A stretch of DNA of 30,478 nt from DRQF01 sp964559135. GTDB lineage: Bacteria > Planctomycetota > GCA-002687715 > DRQF01. The translations under genes were made by a program, and so were the position numbers. Of this stretch, positions 8,273 through 15,468 are shown piece by piece. The DNA is taken from positions 1 to 30,478 of the forward strand of contig CAZLGG010000045.1 in NCBI GenBank assembly GCA_964559135.1. Direction: 5' to 3'. Each line of letters opens with the position of its first letter. Position 1 is the first letter of the stretch. Under the pieces are notes generated by a model. That model was not told the origin of the DNA. It saw only the letters and a list, made by a program, of their open reading frames with translations, and did no database searches.

Positions 8273-8875
8273 ATGACGGATGACATCGAAAAACTGGTCG
8301 CCCTGGCTCGCTCCGGAGACCGGGAGGCGCTCGAGGTCCTGTTCGAGCGGTTCCGCAGCCGGATCCAGGGCTTGGTGCGAAAACGTCTGGGGGAGAACCT
8401 CCGCAGGTACCTGGAGTCGTCCGACGTGGTGCAAAGCGTTTGTCTGGAAGCCATGAATGGGATCGATCGACTGGGCGACGCCGACGAGGACGGCTTCGTA
8501 CGGTGGTTGGCGCGTATCGCCGAGAACACCATTCGAGACAAGCACCGGTACTTCACGGCGAAGAAGCGACACCCTGACAACGTACCCGACGGTCGCGGAG
8601 GCTACGAGTCGCTGAGCCAGACTCCGGACGCGGGAGCCACTCCAAGCGGAGCCGTCGGCGCCCAGGAAGAAATGGAATCCGTCCTCGCCGCCCTAGCTCG
8701 TCTCCCGGAGGACTATCGCCGAATCATCGAGTTGACCCGATTCGACAAGCTGAGTCACGAGGAGGCCGCGGCGGTGATGGGGCGCACGGAGAAGAGTACG
8801 CGCATGTTGTTGGCGCGCGCGCGTGTTCGATTGCTCGAAGAATTGCGCAAGGGGCGGCCCACGGATGGCGACTGA
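8273..8875 (+). CDS. ECF-type RNA polymerase sigma factor
   Basis: 200 aa. Region 2 covers about 15-95 (ERFRSRIQGLVRKRL, SSDVVQSVCLEA, FVRWLARIAENTIRDKHRYF). A variable linker rich in Gly, Thr and Ser follows (about 103-128). Region 4 is about 130-195, with LARLPEDYRRIIELTRFDKLSHEEAA and the helix-turn-helix VMGRTEKSTRMLLARARVRL. The sequence style, including SDVVQ and DKHR, resembles the planctomycete-type ECF sigma factors often found beside Ser/Thr kinases. There is no anti-sigma gene. Instead its 3' end overlaps the next kinase gene by 11 bases, suggesting translational coupling and control of the sigma factor by phosphorylation (inference from known ECF-kinase pairs). Confidence 0.92.
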   Translation: MTDDIEKLVALARSGDREALEVLFERFRSRIQGLVRKRLGENLRRYLESSDVVQSVCLEAMNGIDRLGDADEDGFVRWLARIAENTIRDKHRYFTAKKRHPDNVPDGRGGYESLSQTPDAGATPSGAVGAQEEMESVLAALARLPEDYRRIIELTRFDKLSHEEAAAVMGRTEKSTRMLLARARVRLLEELRKGRPTDGD

Positions 8876-11800
8876 CGGTGACGAGGATCGTGCCGGAGCC
8901 GATCCGCCGGATCTCGGGCCCCTGGAGCGATTCTTCCTCGACGGCGGGTCCGCCGCCAATCCCGAAGAACTCCTCGACTACCTCGACGGTGCTGATGACG
9001 ACGAACACCTTCGGGAACTCCTTGAACTCGACCGCGTGTTGGAGGTCGGGCTGGCGGCCCTGGACGAGGCTCGGGCCAGGGAGCGCCGCCCTGCACTTGG
9101 CCGTCGGGAGCGACTCGGCGGTTATCGCATCCTCCAGGAAATAGGGTCCGGAGGCATGGGAGTGCTGTATCTCGCCGAGGATGAGACTCTCGGGCGTCTT
9201 ATCGCACTGAAAGTCGTCTCCAAGGCAACACCGCGTACGAGCGAGAGGTTTCGGCGCGAGGCCGAGACCGTAGCGGCCTTGAACCACCCCAACATCGTGC
9301 CGGTCTACGCTCTCGGTGAGGCGGACGGGGTCGAGTATATCGCCATGAAGTACCTGCCCGGCGGCGACGTGGAGCGGGCTCTCGGTAGGGCGGATCACGG
9401 CAAACCGCTGACCGGCGCCGATCGCGAGAGGAGGGTCGCCCGCTGGATGCTCAAAGTGGCCGAGGCGCTTCATCACGCTCACGAACAGGGGGTCATTCAT
9501 CGGGATCTCAAGCCGTCCAACATCTTGATCGATCGCGACGAGCCCTTTCTCGTCGACTTCGGCCTCGCCCTGCGCGAGGATCGCTCTCGCCTCACCCAAC
9601 CCGGGGAACTCGTGGGCACCGTGGCGTACATGTCTCCCGAACAGGTGCGGGGGAATCTCGAGAAGCTGGACCGCCGCACCGACGTGTATTCCCTGGGGGC
9701 GACTCTCTATCACCTGCTGTCCGGGCGGCTCCCTTTCGCAGGCGGAAGCGCGCAGGCGGTCGGGCGTGCCGTCCTGCAGGAGGACCCTCCGCCCCTGAGG
9801 CCGCTGGGTGTTTCGGCGGACCTCGAGGCGGTCGTCTTCCAGTGCATGGAAAAACAGCCCGACCGACGTTATGGGACGGCTCGAGATCTGGCGGAAGACC
9901 TCCAGAGATTCCTCGACGGCGAGCCCGTGTCGGCGCGGCGACAGGGTCCTTTTCGCCGAACTCTCAGAAAACTGCGACGCCGCTGGATGGCCGTCTCGGG
10001 CGTTGCCCTCGCCGCCGTCGCCGCGATCGTCATCGCCGTCCTGGCCTGGCAGAGCAGGGAGCGAGAGCGTCGACTCGTTGAAGAGACCTACGCGTCGGCG
10101 CGTTCGGAGTTTGCTCGCGGAAACTACCCCCGGGCCGGCCGCCTTCTTCAACGGCTCGTCGACCGAGGAGTCCATCGGGAGGATGTGACGAAGCTTCTCG
10201 TTTCATCCCGTATTCGGGAGATCTTCGACCGTCTGATGGAGCTTCGGTACTTCGTGCCTCACGACCCCCGGGAGGCAGACATGGCAAGGAGGTGTGCTGA
10301 TGCGTCACGCAAGTTGCTGAGTGAGCGGCGATCCCTCGGTCACCCCGAGATCCTCCGCGATCGATTCCGCTTCCTCGAGATCACGACGGCACGGTTCTCG
10401 GATGATCGTGAAGGCGCCCGCTCGATCCTCCGCGATTGGATCGCCGAGCTCGGCGGACCGCGCGCGCGTACGCGGCTCATGGACGTTTTCGTGGTGTCCT
10501 CCCCCGAGACCGAATTGGACTCGGAATCCGTGATTCGAGCCCTGGATGCATCTCCAGCCATGGAGGACATCGACCACTACTTCGCCGGACTAATCCTCGC
10601 TTTGACGCGCGGTGGCGCACGGCGCGGTTTGCGGGAGATTCGTCTGTATCTCGAGGTCCATCCCGCCGACTACTGGGCACGATTCGTCGAGGGCAACCTC
10701 CTGCGCCGCTTGGGGAATCCGACCGCCGCCCGCGAGGTGTACGCCGGGCTCATCGGCGGGCTCCTGACGGGGTTCGATGCCGCGGAGCCGGTCAGTCGCA
10801 AACTCCGAGCCGCCTATTTCCAGCGGGCGCAGGTCAAGGGAATCGAGGGGGACGTGGATTCGGCCCTCGACGACCTCGATCGATCCGGGGACGTGGCGGG
10901 ACCCTGGCGACTCGCGATGTCCCGGGCCCAGTGTTTTCTCCGCAAAGGAGACGCCCAGGCTGCTTTCGCCGCGTACGCGCAGGCCCTCTCGGCGGTCGGA
11001 GGTGAGCGTCGGTCCGTTCCGGATGCCGTCCTTCGGCGTCGCCTGAACATCGTCCTCCGCCAGAGGATTCAAGCGGCACTGACACTTGGGCGTCGCGACA
11101 TGGCCAGGGGCTTTCTCGACGAGATCACCGCCGGAGAAGATCTTCCAACGCCTTCCTGGGTTGCGGATCTGAGGGCTCGTTTTTGGTCGGATGGTCTGCG
11201 AAGGGGTGTCGTTTCCGCGGACGAGGCCCTTGCAGCTCTCGGCGCACTCGCCCGGAAGAATCCGAACTCGGAGGTCGTGCGTCTTCTCCACCTGGAGGCC
11301 GAGTTTCTCGATGGGACCGGCGGGCAACGGGAGGAGATCTTGAGCACGTTGGACGACGTGGCTCGCCCGTCGGCCGAGGAACGCTACTTTCGGGCCTATT
11401 TCCGCGTCGTTCTCATCATTGAAGGTGTTCGGCGTTTGGCGGACTATCGCCCACGAGATGGTCATGAGGAAGAGTTTCGCCGGGCCATGGACCAGGCCAT
11501 GGACGACGTGGCGGCCTTGGCGCGCCGCGCGGCGGATGACTTGGGAGCCTTGGAGGTGGACGGTTCCGATGTCCTCGTTCGGCGGGGGCTCCTCGACGAT
11601 GCCGATGTTTTCCGCTTCCTTCTGGCGACCGCCCGCCTTTTCGCCGGAGACGTGGAGACAGCCGTGACGCTTTTCGCAAGCCTCATAGAGAAGGGGCGAT
11701 TGAGGACGTTCCCATGGCGCCCCTTGGTGTTCGTTTTCGCTGGGCGTGCGGAAAAGGAGAAGGGGTTCGCGCGGCGAGCCCTCGAGATCTATCGGGCCGG

Positions 11801-11996
11801 GCTGGCGGCGGGGCTCGCCGATCCCTGGCTCATGCGAAGGGCGGGGCGCATGGCGGCCAAGCTGAAGGACGTGAAGGCTCTCAAGGCCATCGTCGCATTC
11901 ATGCGGGCCCACGAGCCCCAGGCGGGGTGGACCGACCGCGAACTCACGCTCCCCGTCTACGCCCCCTATCGCACCCGCCTCGCCTCCCCCCGCTGA
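8865..11996 (+). CDS. Ser/Thr protein kinase with TM segment and long TPR-like C-terminal region
   Basis: 1043 aa from ATG at 8865, inside the end of the sigma gene (ATGGCGACTGA contains this start and the sigma stop). The N-terminal 85 residues are acidic, of the type found in sigma-linked kinases. The kinase domain is about 87-350: GSGGMG loop, Lys116 in ALK, HRDLKPSN with Asp214, DFG with Asp231, and MSPEQ. A single TM helix lies at about 376-395, so the kinase is cytoplasmic. The long remainder (about 400-1043) would be periplasmic. It is helical with TPR-like pairs, such as ARSEFARGNYPRAGRLLQRLV and RKGDAQAAFAAYAQAL, and contains no recognised enzyme domain. Such regions usually bind proteins. 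Likely role: membrane sensor that phosphorylates the co-encoded sigma factor or a partner (inference). Confidence 0.92.
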   Translation: MATDGDEDRAGADPPDLGPLERFFLDGGSAANPEELLDYLDGADDDEHLRELLELDRVLEVGLAALDEARARERRPALGRRERLGGYRILQEIGSGGMGVLYLAEDETLGRLIALKVVSKATPRTSERFRREAETVAALNHPNIVPVYALGEADGVEYIAMKYLPGGDVERALGRADHGKPLTGADRERRVARWMLKVAEALHHAHEQGVIHRDLKPSNILIDRDEPFLVDFGLALREDRSRLTQPGELVGTVAYMSPEQVRGNLEKLDRRTDVYSLGATLYHLLSGRLPFAGGSAQAVGRAVLQEDPPPLRPLGVSADLEAVVFQCMEKQPDRRYGTARDLAEDLQRFLDGEPVSARRQGPFRRTLRKLRRRWMAVSGVALAAVAAIVIAVLAWQSRERERRLVEETYASARSEFARGNYPRAGRLLQRLVDRGVHREDVTKLLVSSRIREIFDRLMELRYFVPHDPREADMARRCADASRKLLSERRSLGHPEILRDRFRFLEITTARFSDDREGARSILRDWIAELGGPRARTRLMDVFVVSSPETELDSESVIRALDASPAMEDIDHYFAGLILALTRGGARRGLREIRLYLEVHPADYWARFVEGNLLRRLGNPTAAREVYAGLIGGLLTGFDAAEPVSRKLRAAYFQRAQVKGIEGDVDSALDDLDRSGDVAGPWRLAMSRAQCFLRKGDAQAAFAAYAQALSAVGGERRSVPDAVLRRRLNIVLRQRIQAALTLGRRDMARGFLDEITAGEDLPTPSWVADLRARFWSDGLRRGVVSADEALAALGALARKNPNSEVVRLLHLEAEFLDGTGGQREEILSTLDDVARPSAEERYFRAYFRVVLIIEGVRRLADYRPRDGHEEEFRRAMDQAMDDVAALARRAADDLGALEVDGSDVLVRRGLLDDADVFRFLLATARLFAGDVETAVTLFASLIEKGRLRTFPWRPLVFVFAGRAEKEKGFARRALEIYRAGLAAGLADPWLMRRAGRMAAKLKDVKALKAIVAFMRAHEPQAGWTDRELTLPVYAPYRTRLASPR

Positions 11997-12112
11997 GCAT
12001 CGCGCAACCAGGAGGTGGCCGACCCCTCTTGCCGACCTATCCCCCTGGCTCCGGGACGTCCCCTTCCCGCCCGTGGCGGCGAGCGTTTGGGGCTTCTTGG
12101 AGTTTTCGATTT

Positions 12113-12208
12113 ACCTCTCACCGAGGCACGAAGTCGCAAAGAAGGAGGGGACAGATCGTAGGCCGCTTGGCAGATGAGTCTCCGCGCCTCCGCGTCTCCG
12201 TGAGATGT
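12113..12208. repeat. Imperfect inverted repeat within the 172-bp unit
   Basis: The arm at 12113-12141 (ACCTCTCACCGAGGC onward) read in reverse complement matches the arm at 12180-12208 (CTCCGCGCCTCCGCG onward) at about 21 of 29 positions. Both end in GTGAGA followed by G or T, G and T. The right arm has an exact 8-base rhythm, TCTCCGCG-CCTCCGCG-TCTCCGTG. The pair could form a long imperfect stem with a loop of about 38 bases. The same structure recurs in the unit at 12441. Confidence 0.7.
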
Positions 12209-12291
12209 CCTTCTCCCTGGATCCGGGGCGTCCCCGTCCCGCCCGTGGCGGCGAGCGTTTGGGGCTTCTTGGAGTTTTCGATTTACCTCTC

Positions 12292-12391
12292 NNNNNNNNN
12301 NNNNNNNNNNNNNNNNNNNNNNNNNNNNNNNNNNNNNNNNNNNNNNNNNNNNNNNNNNNNNNNNNNNNNNNNNNNNNNNNNNNNNNNNNNN
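12292..12391. other. Assembly gap (100 N)
   Basis: A round run of 100 N inside the repeat array is a standard placeholder. The left flank stops at base 77 of a repeat unit and the right flank resumes at base 124. The true missing length that keeps the register is therefore 46 bases plus any multiple of 172. Confidence 0.97.
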
Positions 12392-12683
12392 CTTGGCAGA
12401 TGAGTCTCCGCGCCTCCGCGTCTCCGTGAGATGTCCTTCTCCCTGGCTCCGGGACGTCCCCTTCCCGCCCGTGGCGGCGAGCGTTTGGGGCTTCTTGGAG
12501 TTTTCGATTTACCTCTCACCGAGGCACGAAGTCGCAAAGAAGGAGGGGACAGATCGTAGGCCGCTTGGCAGATGAGTCTCCGCGCCTCCGCGTCTCCGTG
12601 AGATGTCCTTCTCCCTGGATCCGGGACGTCCCCGTCCCGCCGAACCTCGTTGGGGCCCCTCCCGTTCCTCGCCGTGCTCCGCC

Positions 12684-14123
12684 TCAGGGTTGGTGCGGAC
12701 GGAGCCGAACGACCGCCAACACATCCAAGGTCTGGTTCGTGGTGTTCTCGATGACGAGTTCCTGGTTGCCGACCTGGTTCGCGAAGAAACGCTCGAGGCG
12801 AATGGCGTTCGGGGCGAGCGAGACCGGGGCCGCGGCGGCCGTGAAGGGAATCCCTTGGAAGCCCTGGGGTTGGATCGCGAGGCTCAAGGGAAGCGTCGAG
12901 GCGTAGCCGGCTTGGATTCCCTGTGCATCGAGGGGATAGACCTCGAGCTCCACATCGAAGGCGCCACTGAAGATCGCCGGATGCGGGACGTCCACCAGGT
13001 GGGTGCCGGGAGGGAGAGACGCGGTCACCGTGGTTCCCACGATCGGTTGCCCATCGGCGATGCGTACGATGAAGTTCGGTGTCTGCCCCGGAACCCAGGG
13101 TTGGGCATTGCCCTCCGTCACCACCGTGATGAGGGGTTGGGTAAACTGAAGCTGAGCACCCGCCGCAAACGCGCCGATCTGCCCCGTCCGCGATCCCGGG
13201 GTGATTTCATACGCCACGGTCTGTCCGTTCAAGACGGTGGTCGGCACGGACCCTAGACTTCCCGACGCATCAGGAAGCTGGACCTGGAAGCTCGGCGTGG
13301 CAGGGGAGACGCCCAGATGGCGGATGGTGCCCGGAGGACCGAAGTTGGAACCGTTGTTCCCGGGCCCGATGTTGATCTTGATGGCGGGCACGGCCAGAAC
13401 CTGGATGCCGATGGCGTTCGACAGGCGGAACTTGGGGTAGCCGCCTCCCGAGGCGTTGGGGTCAAGGACGCCGACTTGGATCACGAGGTTGATGCCGATG
13501 AGGCTGCCCCCCATGGGGCCCGTGGCCGGCGGGATCTGGGGCAAAATGGGAAGAATGCGATTGAAGAGTTTGCTGCCTCCCCCGAGCGGCGTGACGAAGG
13601 CGGTGGGGCTGCCCGGCTGGACTGGAGCCACGTTTCCGAAGTTGAACCAGGCCCTCAGATCCGAAGGATCCCCACCGATCTGCATCCACATGGCGTCGTC
13701 GGAAAGATGGAGCCACTGGGTCGCGATGCCCGGTGGATTGAAATGGGGCTCGAGGGCCACCGGGTTTTGGAAACGGTCGCCGAAATCCTGGAGATCCTGG
13801 GCCGACGATGTGGTGTACAGGGGTTTTCCCACGTCATAGCCGATGACATAGGGCCGGCCGGTGGGCACGACCATCGCAAGGAGCCCATGCGCGGCGTCGA
13901 GGACCTCGGCTGGGAGGTTCGGCCCCGTCGCCGTCCACTGACCGATGATGTGCTCCGACTGAGGAGCAGGAATGATGAATCCGTTGGGATTCATGGGGTT
14001 GGGAGCCAGCGCCGCGAATCCGACGTAGAGGTCCTGAGCCGGAAGCTGACCCGCGGGCGGGCCTCCCTGCGCAAGGGTCAAAGGAGAGAGCAGGAGAAGA
14101 AATGAGAAGACGAGGCGGTTCAT
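12684..14123 (-). CDS. Secreted protein of unknown function
   Basis: 479 aa. The N-terminus MNRLVFSFLLLLSPLTLAQ is a clear signal peptide, and GAGGAG lies about 8 bases before the ATG. The mature part is rich in Pro, Gly, Asn and Gln with few charged residues or Cys, suggesting an all-beta extracellular protein. Segments such as TPNFIVRIADGQPIVGTTVTASLPPGTHLVDV (about 345-380) look like an Ig-like or carboxypeptidase-regulatory beta sandwich. ELVIENTTNQTLDVLAVVRL at the end looks like a second one. No catalytic motif is recognised. It lies downstream of the molybdoenzyme operon on the same strand but 112 bases after its last gene, with its own ribosome site. Confidence 0.8.
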   Translation of the reverse strand: MNRLVFSFLLLLSPLTLAQGGPPAGQLPAQDLYVGFAALAPNPMNPNGFIIPAPQSEHIIGQWTATGPNLPAEVLDAAHGLLAMVVPTGRPYVIGYDVGKPLYTTSSAQDLQDFGDRFQNPVALEPHFNPPGIATQWLHLSDDAMWMQIGGDPSDLRAWFNFGNVAPVQPGSPTAFVTPLGGGSKLFNRILPILPQIPPATGPMGGSLIGINLVIQVGVLDPNASGGGYPKFRLSNAIGIQVLAVPAIKINIGPGNNGSNFGPPGTIRHLGVSPATPSFQVQLPDASGSLGSVPTTVLNGQTVAYEITPGSRTGQIGAFAAGAQLQFTQPLITVVTEGNAQPWVPGQTPNFIVRIADGQPIVGTTVTASLPPGTHLVDVPHPAIFSGAFDVELEVYPLDAQGIQAGYASTLPLSLAIQPQGFQGIPFTAAAAPVSLAPNAIRLERFFANQVGNQELVIENTTNQTLDVLAVVRLRPHQP

Positions 14124-14235
14124 GACGGCAACTCCTCGGTCATGATATGCGATGGCGGCTCCCTCTCAGAAGCGAAAACCCTCGCCCCGTGCCCCGATGT
14201 TTTTCTTTTTTTCACCTCCGGGTCGGAAGGGGGGC

Positions 14236-14469
14236 TCAGGTCGGGTCGGAACCGCAGTGGCAGTCTCGCCCCGGCCGACAGCTCTCCGGGGAGACGTCGT
14301 CGTCGTCCGGTCCCCAGCCGAGCATCGTCTTCAGACAGTAGAAAATGGCCACGTCCGACGCCGAGCGTTCCTCGAATTCGCAGGTGAGATAGACCTGGTT
14401 GAGAGCCAGCGCCTTCGTCATGAGAGCCGGGCAGACGTCGTCGGGCAGGAAGGGATTCTTTTCGGTCAT
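14236..14469 (-). CDS. Small Cys-rich protein, last gene of molybdoenzyme operon
   Basis: 77 aa, no family recognised. It starts 14 bases after the FAD-subunit stop with a strong AAGGAGAG site, so it belongs to that operon. Six Cys at about 13, 30, 45, 64, 70 and 72; the tail has a C-x5-C-x-C cluster (CRPGRDCHC). There is no signal peptide. The middle (ALMTKALALNQVYLTCEFEERSASDVAIFYCLKTMLG) is predicted helical. The Cys cluster suggests metal or Fe-S binding, and the position suggests a role in assembly or electron transfer for the molybdoenzyme, but this is inference only. Confidence 0.75.
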   Translation of the reverse strand: MTEKNPFLPDDVCPALMTKALALNQVYLTCEFEERSASDVAIFYCLKTMLGWGPDDDDVSPESCRPGRDCHCGSDPT

Positions 14470-14483
14470 GTCTATTCTCTCCT

Positions 14484-15467
14484 TCAGCGGCCGAGCGCTT
14501 GACGAATGGCCCGTCGCAAGACGGCCTGAATCAAGATCACCTTGTAAGCATTGTCGCGAAGCGGCGTCGCATCCTCGACGGCGGTCTTGCAGACGGCATC
14601 CATGAGATCATCCGTCACGCGCTGACCCACCATCATTTCCTCCAGGTCCTCCCTGCGGACCGGCGTGGGAGCTACCGCCGACAGGACGATCCGAGCTTCC
14701 TTCACCTTCTTGCCGTCCATCCGGAATGCCGCGGTGGCGCCGCACACGGCCCAGTCGTAGGACTGCTTCTCTCGGGCCTCGACGTAGGCCGACATGGGAT
14801 TGGCCGAGCCTTCGGGAAGGATGATCGCCGTGAGCACCTGCCCCTTCTCGAGCATGTTCTCGACCGAGATGTCCTCCTCGGGCGAGACGAAGAAATCCTC
14901 CAGGGGAAGGGTTTGCTTGCCCCCTTTGTCCATCACTTCCACCTGTGCGCCGTAGGCGATCAGAACCGGAGCCAGATTCGACGGATGGATGATGTTGCAG
15001 GTGGCGTTGTCGAAGATCGCGTGGAACTCATTCTCGCCTTCTCGCGCATAGCAGAGCTCACCGCCCTTCTTCAGGCAATCATAGTCCCTGTTGCGGTAAT
15101 ACCAGCAGCGGGGACGCTGGCAGATGTTTCCGCCCACCGTGCCGGTGTTGCGAATCTGCGGCGTGGCGGTCTTGGCGATGGTCGTTGCCAGCGCCGGGTA
15201 GTCCGTGGCGACGGACGGGTGCTCCTGCAGGTCGACCAGCTTCGTGAGCGCGCCGATTTCGAGTCCGCGACCGGTGGCGCGGATTCCCGCAAGACCCGAG
15301 ACGGTTTTCAGATTGACGAGCATGTCCGGGGCTTGAATCCCGTCCTTGATCTCGCCGATCAGATCGGTTCCGCCCGCGAGAATGCGGGACTCGCTCACTT
15401 TGTCCGCGGCCGCGATGGAAAGTGCGGCTTCCAGCGTGCGGGGACGGGCCATTTTGAAGGCCTTCAT
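14484..15467 (-). CDS. FAD-binding subunit of xanthine dehydrogenase-family molybdoenzyme (PaoB/YagS-like)
   Basis: 327 aa from ATG at 15467 (MKAFKMARPRTLEAAL); the longer open frame upstream is inside the preceding gene. GGAG lies just before the start and only one base separates it from the molybdopterin-subunit stop. It has the CO-dehydrogenase flavoprotein fold: AGGTDL (31-36), IRNTGTVGGNI (105-115) for FAD diphosphate, and a C-terminal CODH-type domain. An insertion carries Cys116, 121, 131 and 139, resembling the PaoB-type insertion that binds an extra [4Fe-4S] cluster. It should carry electrons from the [2Fe-2S] subunit to an unknown acceptor. Confidence 0.9.
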   Translation of the reverse strand: MKAFKMARPRTLEAALSIAAADKVSESRILAGGTDLIGEIKDGIQAPDMLVNLKTVSGLAGIRATGRGLEIGALTKLVDLQEHPSVATDYPALATTIAKTATPQIRNTGTVGGNICQRPRCWYYRNRDYDCLKKGGELCYAREGENEFHAIFDNATCNIIHPSNLAPVLIAYGAQVEVMDKGGKQTLPLEDFFVSPEEDISVENMLEKGQVLTAIILPEGSANPMSAYVEAREKQSYDWAVCGATAAFRMDGKKVKEARIVLSAVAPTPVRREDLEEMMVGQRVTDDLMDAVCKTAVEDATPLRDNAYKVILIQAVLRRAIRQALGR

Positions 15468-15468
15468 C

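Larger units (their letters stand above)
12043..12640. repeat. Tandem array of 172-bp direct repeats, interrupted by assembly gap
   Basis: The unit beginning CCCTGG recurs at 12043, 12215, 12441 and 12613; 12043 to 12215 and 12441 to 12613 are both exactly 172 bases. The unit at 12043-12214 and that at 12441-12612 appear identical. The copies at 12215 and 12613 share variants (CCTGGAT for CCTGGCT, CCCCGTCCC for CCCCTTCCC), so two subtypes seem to alternate. The last copy breaks off after about 28 bases at 12640. Each full unit contains two imperfectly inverted arms and an 8-base micro-repeat. No protein is coded here: the open frames through it are repeat artefacts. Confidence 0.93.

Noticed and set aside
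11714..12575. Open frames running through the 172-bp repeats and the gap
   Set aside because: They consist of translated repeat sequence and N, with no ribosome site or family similarity.
12043..12640. CRISPR array
   Set aside because: The unit is 172 bases with nearly identical sequence throughout and no variable spacers; no cas genes are present.
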